Origin: Oscillospiraceae bacterium
GTDB lineage: Bacteria; Bacillota; Clostridia; Oscillospirales; Oscillospiraceae
Direction of reading: 5' to 3'
NCBI GenBank assembly: GCA_017439805.1
Contig: JAFSIK010000078.1
Location: 1-33,031, forward strand
Length of the DNA stretch: 33,031 bases
A model generated the notes under the pieces. It did no database searches. It worked only from the letters and a program-made list of their open reading frames with translations, and was not told where the DNA came from. This document shows positions 16,061 to 25,899 of the stretch, one piece after another; within the stretch, counting starts at the first letter, position 1; every line of letters starts with the position of its first letter. A program made the position numbers and the translations under genes.

Positions 16061-17020
16061 ATGTCTGAAAAAAATCAATCCTGCAGCACCAAGCGCACCT
16101 CCATCGGCGGTCAGGCTCTGATAGAGGGAATTATGATGCGCGGGCCGAAAAAGGAAGCCATCTCGGTGCGAAACCCGCAAGGTGAGATAATCACCACCGT
16201 AAAGGATTTAAAATCCGTAAGGGATAAATATCCTATCCTGCGCATACCTGTTGTACGCGGCGCCGTGGCTCTGGTAGAGAGCCTTGTCAGCGGCATCGCC
16301 GCCCTTAATTACTCCGCAGAATTTTACCCGGAAGAGGAAGACCCCAACTACAAGCCCGGCAAGTTCGAACAGTGGCTGGACAAAAAAATGCAGGACCCCA
16401 AGGCGCAGAAAGCCTCCACCGCAATTCTGATGGTAATTTCCTTTGTTATTGCCATCGTGGTGTTCTTTTTCCTGCCTACCCTCATCACAGGCTGGATATC
16501 CAGGGCTGTTGAGAGCAATATTGTCAAAAACCTTATTGAGGGCGTTATCCGTATAGTAATTTTCCTTGTGTATCTTTTCGCCGTGTCCAGAATGAAGGAC
16601 ATAAAGCGAGTGTTCTCATACCACGGTGCCGAGCACAAGACAATTTTCTGCTATGAGGCGGGCAAGGAACTTACCGTCGAAAATGTTCGGCCCATGAGCT
16701 GCCATCATCCCCGCTGCGGCACCAGCTTTCTGTTTGTGGTATTTATACTTGCTATCATCGTTTTCTCTCTGGTGCCCTGGATGCCTGTCCTGCCCAGACT
16801 TGTGGTGCGTATCGTGCTTATTCCCGTAATCGTTGGCATAGCCTTTGAATTCAACCGGGCAGTGGGACGCCACGACAACTGGCTGACCCGTATTCTCACC
16901 GCTCCCGGTATGGCTCTTCAGAATCTGACCACCTTTGAGCCCGATGACAGCATGATCGAGGTGGCCATTGCCGCCATGAAGGAGGTAATCCCTCAGGAAG
17001 AGGGGCTCGACAACTGGTAA
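16061..17020 (+). CDS. DUF1385 (YqhQ-type) membrane protein
   Basis: A 319-aa protein with the defining DUF1385 N-terminus IGGQALIEGIMMRGP (residues 15-29). Four membrane segments are predicted at about 119-143, 158-178, 221-240 and 247-266. Between segments 2 and 3 is a dense set of potential metal ligands: H188, E191 and H192 in YHGAEHK, C197, and C214-H-H-P-R-C219. The family is widespread in Firmicutes, often beside prmC as here, but has no established function. AAAGGAG precedes the ATG. It lies 16 nt after the histidine kinase and 13 nt before prmC. Whether it belongs with the signalling genes or with prmC cannot be told from sequence; the wider conservation favours prmC. Confidence 0.9.
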   Translation: MSEKNQSCSTKRTSIGGQALIEGIMMRGPKKEAISVRNPQGEIITTVKDLKSVRDKYPILRIPVVRGAVALVESLVSGIAALNYSAEFYPEEEDPNYKPGKFEQWLDKKMQDPKAQKASTAILMVISFVIAIVVFFFLPTLITGWISRAVESNIVKNLIEGVIRIVIFLVYLFAVSRMKDIKRVFSYHGAEHKTIFCYEAGKELTVENVRPMSCHHPRCGTSFLFVVFILAIIVFSLVPWMPVLPRLVVRIVLIPVIVGIAFEFNRAVGRHDNWLTRILTAPGMALQNLTTFEPDDSMIEVAIAAMKEVIPQEEGLDNW

Positions 17021-17033
17021 GGAAGGCTTCGAA

Positions 17034-17906
17034 ATGATAAAATTCGGCGACCTTTATCTTGAAATAAGACAGACTCTCCGCCGTGCCGGCGTGGAGGCTT
17101 ACGCAATGGAGGCCCGTGAGCTGGTGCGCTGCTGCGCCGGTATGACGCGGGAAAAATTCACCGCATCCCAGGCGCTTTACATGGACGCCGCCACTGAGGC
17201 AAAGTGCCGCGCCGCCCTTGAAAGAAGGCTGGCGGACGAGCCTCTTGCCTACATACTGGGCGAGTGGGATTTCTACGGTCTGACCTTTCAGGTGGAGCCC
17301 ACGGTGCTCATACCCCGCCCGGATACCGAACTGGCGGCCGAAAAGGCCATTGAGTATATGACCGCCGTGGGGGAGGGAGGACGCCTCCTTGACCTGTGCA
17401 CCGGCACCGGATGTATCGGCATTACCGTGGCGGTGAACGTACCCGGATGCAGGGCGGTGCTGGCGGACATTTCCGAGGACGCCCTGGCGGTAACGAAGAA
17501 AAACGCCGCATTGAACTCCGTCAGCGGACGCACACTTCCCGTGAAGGCCGACGCCATGAGCGACCCGCCGGAGTATATCGGCAAATTCCACCTTATAACC
17601 TGCAACCCGCCCTATATCACCGAGGCGGAATATCCCGGCCTTGATGATTCCGTCCGGCTTTACGAGCCGGCACTGGCTCTGTTGGGCGGCAGGGACGGAC
17701 TGGATTTCTATCGTTCGGTATGTGAAAAATGGAAAAAGGCTCTGCGCCCCGGCGGACGGATTATTTTCGAAATAGGGGAGACGCAGGCAGAGGAAGTGTC
17801 CGCTATATTGGACACAAATGGGTTTATAATCAAAGATGTCCTCAAGGATAACGCAGGTCACGACCGCGTTGTCATAGGGGAACTTCAAAAAGATGAGGAG
17901 ATATGA
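17034..17906 (+). CDS. prmC: Peptide chain release factor N5-glutamine methyltransferase
   Basis: PrmC uses S-adenosylmethionine to methylate the glutamine of the GGQ motif of release factors RF1 and RF2, which speeds translation termination. The N-terminal helical domain (about 1-75) binds the release factor and includes the [14 protein letters not shown] segment, followed by VLIPRPDTE. The methyltransferase domain shows the SAM motif [13 protein letters not shown] and the catalytic N191-P-P-Y194. The 290-aa length is normal. The AAGG before the ATG is modest. The stop codon overlaps a possible recA start by ATGA. The last third of the gene contains a dyad and a TATAAT that could serve recA. 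Confidence 0.96.
   Translation: MIKFGDLYLEIRQTLRRAGVEAYAMEARELVRCCAGMTREKFTASQALYMDAATEAKCRAALERRLADEPLAYILGEWDFYGLTFQVEPTVLIPRPDTELAAEKAIEYMTAVGEGGRLLDLCTGTGCIGITVAVNVPGCRAVLADISEDALAVTKKNAALNSVSGRTLPVKADAMSDPPEYIGKFHLITCNPPYITEAEYPGLDDSVRLYEPALALLGGRDGLDFYRSVCEKWKKALRPGGRIIFEIGETQAEEVSAILDTNGFIIKDVLKDNAGHDRVVIGELQKDEEI
17796..17830 (+). promoter_or_regulatory. Possible recA promoter and operator inside prmC
   Basis: GTGTCC (17796-17801) and GGACAC (17810-17815) form a perfect 6-bp inverted repeat around an 8-nt spacer. TATAAT follows at 17825-17830, about 80 nt before recA. The dyad would overlap the -35 zone of such a promoter, but no good -35 hexamer is present. The usual Firmicute LexA box (GAAC-N4-GTTC) was not seen near recA. 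The dyad lies inside codons of prmC, so it may be chance. Confidence 0.3.
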
Positions 17907-17908
17907 AA

Positions 17909-19000
17909 ATGGCTGAAAAAAACGCGGCAAAAATCGCTGAAGACAAGAAGAAAGCTCTTGAAACCGCAATCGGTCAGATAGAAAAAAGTTTCGGTGCCGG
18001 TTCCATTATGCGCCTTGGCGAAAACAGCGCCATGGCGGTGGAGGCTATTCCCACCGGCTCCCTTTCCCTGGACCTTGCTCTGGGTATCGGCGGCGTGCCC
18101 CGCGGCCGTATCATTGAGATCTACGGCCCCGAATCCTCCGGCAAAACCACTCTGGCTCTGCACATCATCGCCGAAGCTCAGAAAATGGGCGGCGAAGTTG
18201 CTTTCGTGGATGCCGAGCATGCCCTTGACCCTGTTTACGCCAAGGCTCTGGGCGTAAATACCGACGATGTACTCATTTCCCAGCCCGACACCGGTGAGCA
18301 GGCTCTGGAAATCACCGAAGCGCTGGTGCGTTCCGGCGCGCTGGACGTTGTGGTTGTTGACTCCGTTGCGGCTCTTGTTCCCAGGGCGGAGATCGAGGGC
18401 GACATGGGCGATTCCTTCGTTGGCCTCCATGCCCGCCTTATGAGCCAGGCTCTGCGCAAGCTGGCCGGCGCAATTTCCAAAACCAACTGCGTTGTTATTT
18501 TCATCAACCAGATCCGTGACAAGATCGGCGTAATGTACGGCAGCAGCGAGACCACCACCGGCGGCCGCGCTCTGAAATTCTACGCCAGCGTGCGTATCGA
18601 CGTGCGCCGCATTGAAGGACTTAAGTCCGGCGACGAGGTTGTAGGCAACCGCACCCGCGCCAAGGTTATCAAAAACAAGGTTGCGCCTCCTTTCCGTACC
18701 GCCGAATTTGACATAATGTACGGCGAGGGCATTTCCCGCGACGCCGAGCTCATCGACCTGGGTCTGCGCCTGGGTCTGGTGCAGAAAAGCGGCAGCTGGT
18801 TCAGCATGGGTGAGACCCGTCTGGGCCAGGGCAAGGACAACGCCCGTGAATACTTCAAAAACAACAAGGAAGCCGCCGACGCACTTGAGGCGGATATCCG
18901 CAAAAACTCTTACAAACTTCTCAGCAAGCAGTCCATGGTGGCCGCCATTGCCGCAGGCCGTGTGGACATAAGCGCCGAGGATTTTGATGACGAGAAATAA
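17909..19000 (+). CDS. recA: Recombinase RecA
   Basis: RecA forms filaments on single-stranded DNA, drives strand exchange in homologous recombination, and triggers LexA cleavage in the SOS response. The Walker A loop is G73-P-E-S-S-G-K79-T80, and the L2 loop region includes [19 protein letters not shown]. The length is 363 aa with a fairly short acidic tail ending EDFDDEK. Two in-frame ATGs exist. The one at 17903 overlaps the prmC stop as ATGA but is only 2 nt from GAGGAG. The one at 17909 is 8 nt from it and begins MAEKN, so I prefer it. recX overlaps the 3' end by 14 nt, a common pairing. Confidence 0.97.
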   Translation: MAEKNAAKIAEDKKKALETAIGQIEKSFGAGSIMRLGENSAMAVEAIPTGSLSLDLALGIGGVPRGRIIEIYGPESSGKTTLALHIIAEAQKMGGEVAFVDAEHALDPVYAKALGVNTDDVLISQPDTGEQALEITEALVRSGALDVVVVDSVAALVPRAEIEGDMGDSFVGLHARLMSQALRKLAGAISKTNCVVIFINQIRDKIGVMYGSSETTTGGRALKFYASVRIDVRRIEGLKSGDEVVGNRTRAKVIKNKVAPPFRTAEFDIMYGEGISRDAELIDLGLRLGLVQKSGSWFSMGETRLGQGKDNAREYFKNNKEAADALEADIRKNSYKLLSKQSMVAAIAAGRVDISAEDFDDEK

Positions 19001-19454
19001 TCCCAAAGAGCGCCTGTCTGCTCTGGACAGCGCCGCCTACAGCCTTGGCAGGCGGCAGATGTCCGTAAAGGAGCTTCGGGACAAGCTCCTGTCCAAAGGC
19101 TATGAGCCGGAGGAGATTGAGCAGGCGCTGGAGCGTCTTGAGGAAATCGGCGCTCTGGATGACGGAGTCTACGGCTGCATGCTGGCGCGGCACTATAAGC
19201 TGCGTGGCTGGGGACCGGGGCGTATAAAGGAAGAAATGTATAAACGCGGCGTCCCCCGGATGTACTGGGAGGAAGCCATCGAGTCCGCCGAGGGCTTTTC
19301 TGAGGGAGCATATGCCGCCCTTGTGAAAAAGCTCTCCGGCAGACGGGACCCGGACAGCATACGCAAGGCTCAGGCCTTTCTGATGCGCCGGGGTTTTGAC
19401 CGTGATGACATCCACGACGCGGTGAAGCGTCTGGACAGCGAAAACGACGACTGA
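18987..19454 (+). CDS. recX: Regulatory protein RecX
   Basis: RecX binds RecA filaments and limits their activity. At 155 aa it is close to the size of the E. coli protein. It consists of repeated three-helix units; the first has the signature [32 protein letters not shown], and [12 protein letters not shown] lies near the C-terminus. I start at ATG 18987, which has GAGG 6 nt upstream; a TTG directly before it (18984) adds one residue and is less likely. The gene overlaps recA by 14 nt, which links production of the inhibitor to that of its target. Confidence 0.9.
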   Translation: MTRNNPKERLSALDSAAYSLGRRQMSVKELRDKLLSKGYEPEEIEQALERLEEIGALDDGVYGCMLARHYKLRGWGPGRIKEEMYKRGVPRMYWEEAIESAEGFSEGAYAALVKKLSGRRDPDSIRKAQAFLMRRGFDRDDIHDAVKRLDSENDD

Positions 19455-19466
19455 GAGGTATAGATA

Positions 19467-20777
19467 ATGCCGTCTGTAATGCTTATTTCCCTTGGCTGTG
19501 AAAAAAATCTTATAAACAGCGAGCAGATGCTGCATCTTCTGGTTGACGAGGGATTCAACCTTGTTGGCGATGCCATTGATGCTGATGCCGTGGTTATAAA
19601 CACCTGCGGCTTTATCGACAGCGCCAAGGAGGAGGCCATTGACAACATCCTTGCCGTTGCCGACAGAAATCCCGATGCCAAAATTGTGGTTGCGGGCTGC
19701 CTTGCCCAGCGCTACGGAGATGAGCTTACCGAGGCTATGCCGGAAATTTCCGCCCTTGTGGGAGTTGGCAGCTTCGATGATATTGTGGACGCCGTCAAGG
19801 CTGCGCTGAAAGGGGAGAAGCCCTGTCTTATGGGTGACATCCACGCCCCCCTCAGCGAGACCGGACGACTTGTCACCACCCCCCGTCACTACTCCTACCT
19901 TAAAATTTCCGACGGCTGCTCCAACCGCTGCGGCTTCTGCGTGATACCTTCCCTTCGCGGAAAGTACCGCAGCCGCACAATGGAGAATATAATAAACGAG
20001 GCAAAGCTCCTTGCCGAAAGCGGCACCAAAGAGCTGATTCTTATTGCCCAGGATATCACCCGCTACGGCATAGACCTTTACAAAAAGCCCTGTCTGCCGG
20101 AGCTTCTGCGCCGCCTTGCCGAAATAGACGGCATCGAATGGATAAGACTGCACTATCTCTACCCCGATATGATAACCGATGAATTAATCGAGCTTATCGC
20201 CACAGAGGATAAGATAGTAAAATATCTGGATATCCCCATTCAGCACGTAAACGATAATATTCTCCGCGCCATGAACCGCCGGGGCACCAAGGCAGAGCTT
20301 TGTACCCTCATCGAAAAGCTCCGCGCCGCAATACCCGGTCTTGTTATCCGCACCAGCCTTATCTGCGGTCTGCCCGGTGAAGGCGAGGAGGAATTTGAAG
20401 AACTGTGCGAATTTTTGCACAAATACCGTCTGGAGCGGGTGGGCGCCTTTGTGTTCTCGCCTCAGGAGGGCACCGCCGCCGCCGAGATGGAATATCCCGA
20501 GGAGGAAGTTGCCCGCAAGAGGGCGGAAATAATCCTCAACCTTCAAAACAGTATTATGGACTCCCTTTCCGAAAAGCTGGTTGGCAGGGAGATCAGCGTC
20601 ATCTGCGACGGCTGGGACAGCGACAGCCGATGTTGGTGCGGCAGAACCTACGCCGACTCCCCGGGCATTGACGGGGCGGTGTACTTCGACGCCGAGGGCA
20701 GTATCGAGCCCGGCACCATCCTGACGGTCATTATTGACGACGCCCAGGGCGGCGAACTGACCGGCAGAGCAAAATGA
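19467..20777 (+). CDS. rimO: Ribosomal protein S12 methylthiotransferase RimO
   Basis: RimO is a radical-SAM enzyme that adds a methylthio group to the conserved aspartate of ribosomal protein S12. The N-terminal UPF0004 domain carries the second iron-sulfur cluster: C11 in [12 protein letters not shown], the cysteine of [15 protein letters not shown], and the one in [13 protein letters not shown]. The radical-SAM cluster is C151-S-N-R-C155-G-F-C158. A C-terminal TRAM domain (about 370-436) binds the substrate. The SLGCEKN...NSE and SAKEEAID patterns separate RimO from the tRNA enzyme MiaB. The length of 436 aa is normal. GAGAGG precedes the ATG. In many Firmicutes pgsA follows; here cysE does. 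Confidence 0.95.
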   Translation: MPSVMLISLGCEKNLINSEQMLHLLVDEGFNLVGDAIDADAVVINTCGFIDSAKEEAIDNILAVADRNPDAKIVVAGCLAQRYGDELTEAMPEISALVGVGSFDDIVDAVKAALKGEKPCLMGDIHAPLSETGRLVTTPRHYSYLKISDGCSNRCGFCVIPSLRGKYRSRTMENIINEAKLLAESGTKELILIAQDITRYGIDLYKKPCLPELLRRLAEIDGIEWIRLHYLYPDMITDELIELIATEDKIVKYLDIPIQHVNDNILRAMNRRGTKAELCTLIEKLRAAIPGLVIRTSLICGLPGEGEEEFEELCEFLHKYRLERVGAFVFSPQEGTAAAEMEYPEEEVARKRAEIILNLQNSIMDSLSEKLVGREISVICDGWDSDSRCWCGRTYADSPGIDGAVYFDAEGSIEPGTILTVIIDDAQGGELTGRAK

Positions 20778-20793
20778 TAAAGAGGTTTTAAAA

Positions 20794-21411
20794 TTGAGAG
20801 CAAAGGAACTTATACAGGCGTATAAGGGCAATGACCCGGCGGCTAAAAGCACTATACAGATACTTTTTTACGCCGGAATTCACGCCACGCTGTGGTACCG
20901 TGTGGCAAACTGGTTCCACCGCCACGGCCTGAAGCTGATTGCCCGAATAATTTCGCAGCTTACCCGGCTTTTTACCGGTATAGAAATACATCCCGGCGCA
21001 CAGATAGGCCGCCGCTTCGTTATCGACCACGGTATGGGTATCGTAATCGGTGAAACCACCATTATCGGCGATGATGTTCTGGTGTATCAGGGAGTTACCC
21101 TTGGCGGCACCGGCAAGGACGTGGGAAAGCGCCACCCCACCATCGGCAACAATGTCATCATCGGCTCCGGAGCCAAGGTGCTGGGTCCCTTTACCGTCGG
21201 CGACAACTGTCGCATCGCCGCAAACTCCGTGGTGCTGCGTGAAGTGCCCCCCAACTGCACGGTGGTCGGCGTTCCGGGAAGAATAGTAAAAATAAACGGC
21301 GAAAGACTTGACCACATACACACTCCGGACCCTCTGGCTCTGGAGATAGAGGCTCTTGAGGCCAGAATACAAAAACTTGAGAAACTTCTCTCACGGGAGG
21401 ATAAAAAATGA
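20794..21411 (+). CDS. cysE: Serine O-acetyltransferase
   Basis: CysE transfers acetyl from acetyl-CoA to serine, giving O-acetylserine, the first step of cysteine synthesis. At 205 aa it is the short Gram-positive form. The N-terminal helices include DPAAKS, and the left-handed beta-helix of hexapeptide repeats spans about 60-180. Catalytic residues are D78-H79 in [13 protein letters not shown] and H114 in GKRHPTIG. The long loop VTLGGTGKD and the ending VVGVPGRIV are typical. The start is TTG, supported by AGAGG 8 nt upstream; I see no better ATG. Its stop overlaps the cysS start as ATGA, so serine acetylation and cysteinyl-tRNA formation are coupled, as in many Firmicutes. Confidence 0.95.
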   Translation: MRAKELIQAYKGNDPAAKSTIQILFYAGIHATLWYRVANWFHRHGLKLIARIISQLTRLFTGIEIHPGAQIGRRFVIDHGMGIVIGETTIIGDDVLVYQGVTLGGTGKDVGKRHPTIGNNVIIGSGAKVLGPFTVGDNCRIAANSVVLREVPPNCTVVGVPGRIVKINGERLDHIHTPDPLALEIEALEARIQKLEKLLSREDKK

Positions 21412-22808
21412 AACTGTTTAACAGCCTTACCAATAAAAAGGAAGAATTCGTACCCATTACCCCGGGCGAGGTAAAGATGTATGCCTGCGGCCCCACCGTA
21501 TATAACTTCATCCACGTTGGCAATGCCCGTCCCCTTATTATGTTTGACGTTCTGCGCCGCTACATGGAGTACCGGGGCCTGAAAGTCAATTTCGTTCAGA
21601 ACTTCACCGACGTTGACGACAAGATTATTAACCGCGCCAACGAGGAAGGCATTTCCTCCACCGAGGTTGCGGAGAAGTATATCAAGGAGTTTTTCATCGA
21701 CGCCAAGGGACTGGGCGTGCGCGAAGCCACCACCCATCCCAAGGCCACAGAAAATATCCCCAATATCATCGAAATGGTTCAGACCCTTATCGACAAGGGC
21801 TACGCCTATGAGGTAAATGGCGACGTCTATTACCGCACCGAAAAGTTTGAAGGCTACGGCAAGCTGTCCCACCAGCCTCTGGAGGAACTGCAGGCCGGTG
21901 CCCGCATCGATGTTGCCGACATTAAAGAATCCCCCATGGACTTTGCCCTGTGGAAGGCCGCCAAGCCCGGCGAGCCCTATTGGGAATCCCCCTGGGGCAA
22001 CGGCCGCCCCGGCTGGCATATTGAGTGCTCCGCCATGGTAAACCGTTATCTGGGCAAGACCATCGACATTCACTGCGGCGGTCAGGATCTGACCTTCCCC
22101 CACCACGAAAACGAAATCGCCCAGTCCGAGGCCGCCAACGGCTGCCGGTTTGTAAACTACTGGCTGCATAACGGCTTTATCAGCATCGATAACCGCAAAA
22201 TGAGCAAGTCCCTGGGCAATTTCTTCACCGTCCGCGAGGCGGCAGAGGCCTACGGCTATGAAACCATCCGCTATTTCATGCTCTCCGCCCACTACCGCAG
22301 CCCCCTCAACTACTCCGGCGAGGTGCTCATGCAGTGCAAGGCCGCTCTTGAAAAACTCTACACCGGCGTTGAAAATCTGCGCTTCATTGCGGAAAACGCC
22401 GCGGTTAAGGAAATCACTGCCGAGGAAGCCGAATTCGTGACCACTCTGGACAAATACCGCCAGAAGTTCATCGACTCCATGGACGACGACTTCAATACCG
22501 CCAATGCCATTGCCGCCGTGTTCGAGCTGCTGCGTGATGTCAACACCAAGGTTGGCTCCGGCACCGCCAGCGCAGAGCTTGCCGAAAAGTGCCTTGAGCG
22601 CGTAACCGAGCTGACCGATGTTCTGGGTCTGCTCTACAGCAAGGAAGAGGAAAATCTGGACGCTGAGATCGAAGCCATGATCCAGGCCCGTCAGGACGCC
22701 CGCAAGAGCAAAAACTGGGCCGAGGCCGACCGCATCCGCGATGAGCTGAAGGCCATGGGCATCGTTCTGGAGGATACCCCCCAGGGCGTAAAGTGGCGCC
22801 GCGCATAA
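21408..22808 (+). CDS. cysS: Cysteinyl-tRNA synthetase
   Basis: A class I aminoacyl-tRNA synthetase that attaches cysteine to its tRNA, 466 aa. The zinc site that selects cysteine uses C27 in YACGPTVYN, the cysteine of HIECSAMV, and the His and Glu of [10 protein letters not shown]. The HIGH-type ATP motif is H36-V-G-N in FIHVGNARP, and the KMSKS loop is K264-M-S-K-S268. The C-terminal helical region with [18 protein letters not shown] binds the anticodon stem. CACGGGAGG before the ATG is a strong ribosome binding site inside the end of cysE. No T-box leader is possible in this tight arrangement. Confidence 0.97.
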   Translation: MKLFNSLTNKKEEFVPITPGEVKMYACGPTVYNFIHVGNARPLIMFDVLRRYMEYRGLKVNFVQNFTDVDDKIINRANEEGISSTEVAEKYIKEFFIDAKGLGVREATTHPKATENIPNIIEMVQTLIDKGYAYEVNGDVYYRTEKFEGYGKLSHQPLEELQAGARIDVADIKESPMDFALWKAAKPGEPYWESPWGNGRPGWHIECSAMVNRYLGKTIDIHCGGQDLTFPHHENEIAQSEAANGCRFVNYWLHNGFISIDNRKMSKSLGNFFTVREAAEAYGYETIRYFMLSAHYRSPLNYSGEVLMQCKAALEKLYTGVENLRFIAENAAVKEITAEEAEFVTTLDKYRQKFIDSMDDDFNTANAIAAVFELLRDVNTKVGSGTASAELAEKCLERVTELTDVLGLLYSKEEENLDAEIEAMIQARQDARKSKNWAEADRIRDELKAMGIVLEDTPQGVKWRRA

Positions 22809-22831
22809 ATTACACGAAAGGGGACAGCCCC

Positions 22832-25468
22832 ATGAAGCTGATGGTCATCGACGGCAACAGCATAATAAACCGCGCATTTTACGGAATCCGCCCTCTCTCT
22901 ACCAGAGAGGGCGTTCCCACTAACGCGGTTTACGGCTTTATATCCATTTTGCAAAAGCTCATAGAGGAGGATGCTCCGGAGGCTCTTTGTGTCACCTTCG
23001 ACCTTAAGGCTCCCACCTTCCGCCACGAAAAGTGCTGCTATTACAAGGCTCAGCGAAAGCCCATGCCGGAGGAACTGGCTCAGCAGCTTCCCATTATGAA
23101 GGAAGTTCTGGATTTAATGAACATTCCCCGTTATGAGCTGGAGGGTTACGAGGCGGATGACCTTATCGGTACCATCAGCCGCCTTTGTGAAAAATCCGGC
23201 TGGCATTGTGAAATTGTCACCGGCGACAACGACAGCCTGCAGCTTATAACAGACCGCACCGCCGTCAAAATCGTCTCAACCTACATGGGAAAAACCTCAT
23301 ATAATCTGTACGGCCCGGCGGAATTTATGGACAAGTACGGATTTGAGCCGGTAAAGCTCATCGACCTTAAAGCTCTGATGGGCGACACCTCCGACAATAT
23401 CCCCGGTGTTGCCGGCGTGGGACAGAAAACCGCCACGGATCTTATACAGAAATACGGCACCATCGAAAATATCTATAAAGATCTGGACGCCCTCGACGCA
23501 AAACCCGCCGTCAAGACCAAGCTTGCCGCAGGCCGTGACGCCGCGCTGGAAAGCCGCTGGCTGGCGGAGATACGCTGCGACGCCCCCATTGATTTTACTC
23601 CCGAAAAAAATCTGCGCTCCGACCCGAAGCCGGAGCTGTATGATATGTTTTTAAAACTGGAATTTTTGAAATTCATTGAAAAATTCCGCCTGCGCCCCAC
23701 TGATAATGCTCCGGCAACCACCGCCGCGCCGAAAATCGAGCCGGTGCTGACTCACCTTACCGACTCCGCCGCAGCAGATGCTCTCCTTGCCGAAATTGAG
23801 GGCAAAAAAGTGGCCGTGCTTTGGGTGGGCGGCACGGACGTGCTGTGCATCGCGGCAGGGGAGAGGGCATGGGTATTTACCCCCGATGCCCTTCCGGAAA
23901 ATTACGGCGGGTTTATTGAAAAACTCTTTACCGGCGGCGCGAAAATCATCACCCACAATGCAAAAGACCTGCTTGGTCTGCTCCTGCAGCAGGGAATAGA
24001 GGGCAAAATTGCCTTTGATACCGCCCTTGCGGCCTACCTGCTTGCCGCAACCGAGAGCAGTTACCCCGTGGCAAAACTCACAGCCTCCTATCTGGGCGCG
24101 GCGCTGCCCGATGAGGCGGCATTCCGTGACGAAGCAGCATTTACGCTTCTTGGCGCGGAGGAGAGCGCGCTCACCGCTCTTGCTGCCCACACAGCCGCTC
24201 TTTTGCACCTTGAAAAGGAGCTTTCCGCGCGGCTTGAAAATCTTGGCATGCACGACCTTTTTTACGATGTGGAGCTTCCCCTGTGCGCCGTTCTGGCGGA
24301 TATGGAGCGTACCGGCTGCCTTGTGGACAAAAAGGCTCTTGCGGAGTACGGCGAAAATCTCTCCGCGGGAATTGAGGAACTTCAGCGTAAAATATACGAC
24401 CACGCCGGAGAGCAATTCAATATCAACTCCCCCAAACAGCTTGGGGAGATACTTTTTGAAAAGCTTGGCCTGCCTTCGGGCAAAAAGACCAAGACCGGCT
24501 ACTCCACAAACGCCGAAGTGCTTGAAAAACTGGTTGGACAGCATCCCATCGTCAGCGATATTTTAAACTACCGCAAGCTGACCAAGCTCAAAAGCACTTA
24601 CGCAGACGGCCTTATAAAGGTCATCGGTCCCGACGGGCGCATTCACACCAGCTTCCAGATGACCGTAACCGCCACGGGCAGACTCAGCTCTGTGGAACCC
24701 AATCTTCAGAATATCCCCACCCGCAGCGACCTGGGGGCGGAGATAAGAAAGATGTTCATTCCCGCCCCGGGCTGTGTGCTGGTTGACGCGGACTATTCCC
24801 AGATAGAGCTTCGCATCCTTGCACACATGGCTTCTGACGAAATTATGCTCTCCGCCTTTGAAAAGGGAGAGGATATTCACACAGTGACCGCCTCTCAGGT
24901 TTTTTCCGTGCCGGCGGATATGGTAAGTTCCTCTATGCGCTCCCGTGCAAAGGCGGTAAACTTCGGTATTGTCTACGGCATTTCGGAATTTTCTCTTGCC
25001 CAGGATATCGGCGTTGCCGTTTGGGAGGCGAGGGAGTATATGCAAAGCTATTTTGCCAAATACTCCGGAGTTAAAAATTATATGAACACCATCGTTGAGC
25101 AGGCAAAGGCCGACGGTTTTGTGTCCACAATTATGAACCGCCGCCGCGACCTGCCGGAGCTTAAATCCTCCAACTTCAATATGCGCGCCTTCGGTCAGCG
25201 TGTGGCGCTGAATATGCCCATACAGGGCAGCGCCGCGGACATCATGAAGCTTGCCATGGTTCGCGTCTGGCGCAGGCTGCGGGAGGAAGAACTGAAATCC
25301 CGCATTATTCTGCAGGTACACGACGAACTTATTATCGAAGCCCCCGAAAACGAGGCAGAGCGCGTGGCTCGTATCCTTGAAGAGGAAATGTCCGGCGCGG
25401 TAACACTTAAAGTGCCCCTCATTGCGCAGGCGGCCTGGGGACATAACTGGCTGGAGGCGAAAAAATGA
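22832..25468 (+). CDS. polA: DNA polymerase I
   Basis: Repair and Okazaki-fragment polymerase, 878 aa. Order: 5'-3' flap nuclease (1 to about 290) with DGNSIINRAF, YEADDLIGT, GDNDSLQL and DTSDNIPGVAGVGQKTA; a degenerate 3'-5' exonuclease domain (about 315-470); and an A-family polymerase with motif A D654-Y-S-Q-I-E-L-R, motif B RSRAKAVNFGIVYG and motif C HD831E. In the exonuclease region the strand that should carry the D-x-E metal ligands reads KVAVLWVGGTD, so proofreading is predicted to be lost, as in Bacillus and Thermus. I start at ATG 22832, with AAAGGGGA 7 nt upstream; an upstream in-frame start would overlap cysS and lacks a ribosome binding site. Confidence 0.97.
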   Translation: MKLMVIDGNSIINRAFYGIRPLSTREGVPTNAVYGFISILQKLIEEDAPEALCVTFDLKAPTFRHEKCCYYKAQRKPMPEELAQQLPIMKEVLDLMNIPRYELEGYEADDLIGTISRLCEKSGWHCEIVTGDNDSLQLITDRTAVKIVSTYMGKTSYNLYGPAEFMDKYGFEPVKLIDLKALMGDTSDNIPGVAGVGQKTATDLIQKYGTIENIYKDLDALDAKPAVKTKLAAGRDAALESRWLAEIRCDAPIDFTPEKNLRSDPKPELYDMFLKLEFLKFIEKFRLRPTDNAPATTAAPKIEPVLTHLTDSAAADALLAEIEGKKVAVLWVGGTDVLCIAAGERAWVFTPDALPENYGGFIEKLFTGGAKIITHNAKDLLGLLLQQGIEGKIAFDTALAAYLLAATESSYPVAKLTASYLGAALPDEAAFRDEAAFTLLGAEESALTALAAHTAALLHLEKELSARLENLGMHDLFYDVELPLCAVLADMERTGCLVDKKALAEYGENLSAGIEELQRKIYDHAGEQFNINSPKQLGEILFEKLGLPSGKKTKTGYSTNAEVLEKLVGQHPIVSDILNYRKLTKLKSTYADGLIKVIGPDGRIHTSFQMTVTATGRLSSVEPNLQNIPTRSDLGAEIRKMFIPAPGCVLVDADYSQIELRILAHMASDEIMLSAFEKGEDIHTVTASQVFSVPADMVSSSMRSRAKAVNFGIVYGISEFSLAQDIGVAVWEAREYMQSYFAKYSGVKNYMNTIVEQAKADGFVSTIMNRRRDLPELKSSNFNMRAFGQRVALNMPIQGSAADIMKLAMVRVWRRLREEELKSRIILQVHDELIIEAPENEAERVARILEEEMSGAVTLKVPLIAQAAWGHNWLEAKK

Positions 25469-25899
25469 CCTACGACATTATCGCAGCCGCTCCCGCCGAC
25501 GCGGCGGAGCTTGAAAAGCTGGAAAAACGCTGCTTTTCAGACCCCTGGAGCCTTCAGAGTCTTTCTGACGAGATAGTCCACCCCGATGCCATCGTCCTTA
25601 CCGCACAGAGCTGCGGCGGAATGCTTGGCTACATCGCAATGCGGGACATTTCCGGTGAAGCGGAACTTATGCGTGTGGCGGCGGACCCGGACTGCCGCAG
25701 GCTTGGTATAGGCCGCGCCCTTCTGGAAACGGCCCTGCTGCTTTGCGAAAAGCGCTCCGTTACCGCTGTGCATCTGGAGGTTGAGGAGGGCAATACCGCC
25801 GCTATTACTCTTTACGAAAAAACCGGTTTTACCGTTGACGGCCGTCGTCCGGGCTACTACGGCGACAAGGCCGCCATACTTATGACAAAGGTGATTTAA
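25465..25899 (+). CDS. rimI: Ribosomal protein alanine N-acetyltransferase-like GNAT protein
   Basis: A 144-aa GNAT acetyltransferase of the RimI type, which acetylates the N-terminal alanine of ribosomal protein S18 in E. coli. The acetyl-CoA loop is R79-L-G-I-G-R84. The expected catalytic pair is present: E105 in HLEVEEGN and Y117 in ITLYEKTGF. The substrate-recognition segment CFSDPWSLQSL near the start is typical of RimI. The start overlaps the polA stop as ATGA, and the stop is immediately followed by the tsaD ATG. The usual partner tsaB is not next to it. Confidence 0.92.
   Translation: MTYDIIAAAPADAAELEKLEKRCFSDPWSLQSLSDEIVHPDAIVLTAQSCGGMLGYIAMRDISGEAELMRVAADPDCRRLGIGRALLETALLLCEKRSVTAVHLEVEEGNTAAITLYEKTGFTVDGRRPGYYGDKAAILMTKVI

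Noticed and set aside
17700-17908. Standard LexA box before recA
   Set aside because: I found no GAAC-N4-GTTC motif in the 200 nt before recA.
22793-22831. Upstream start for polA inside cysS
   Set aside because: The extra residues are not part of the family, and the ATG at 22832 has AAAGGGGA at good spacing followed by the normal MKLMVIDGNSI start.
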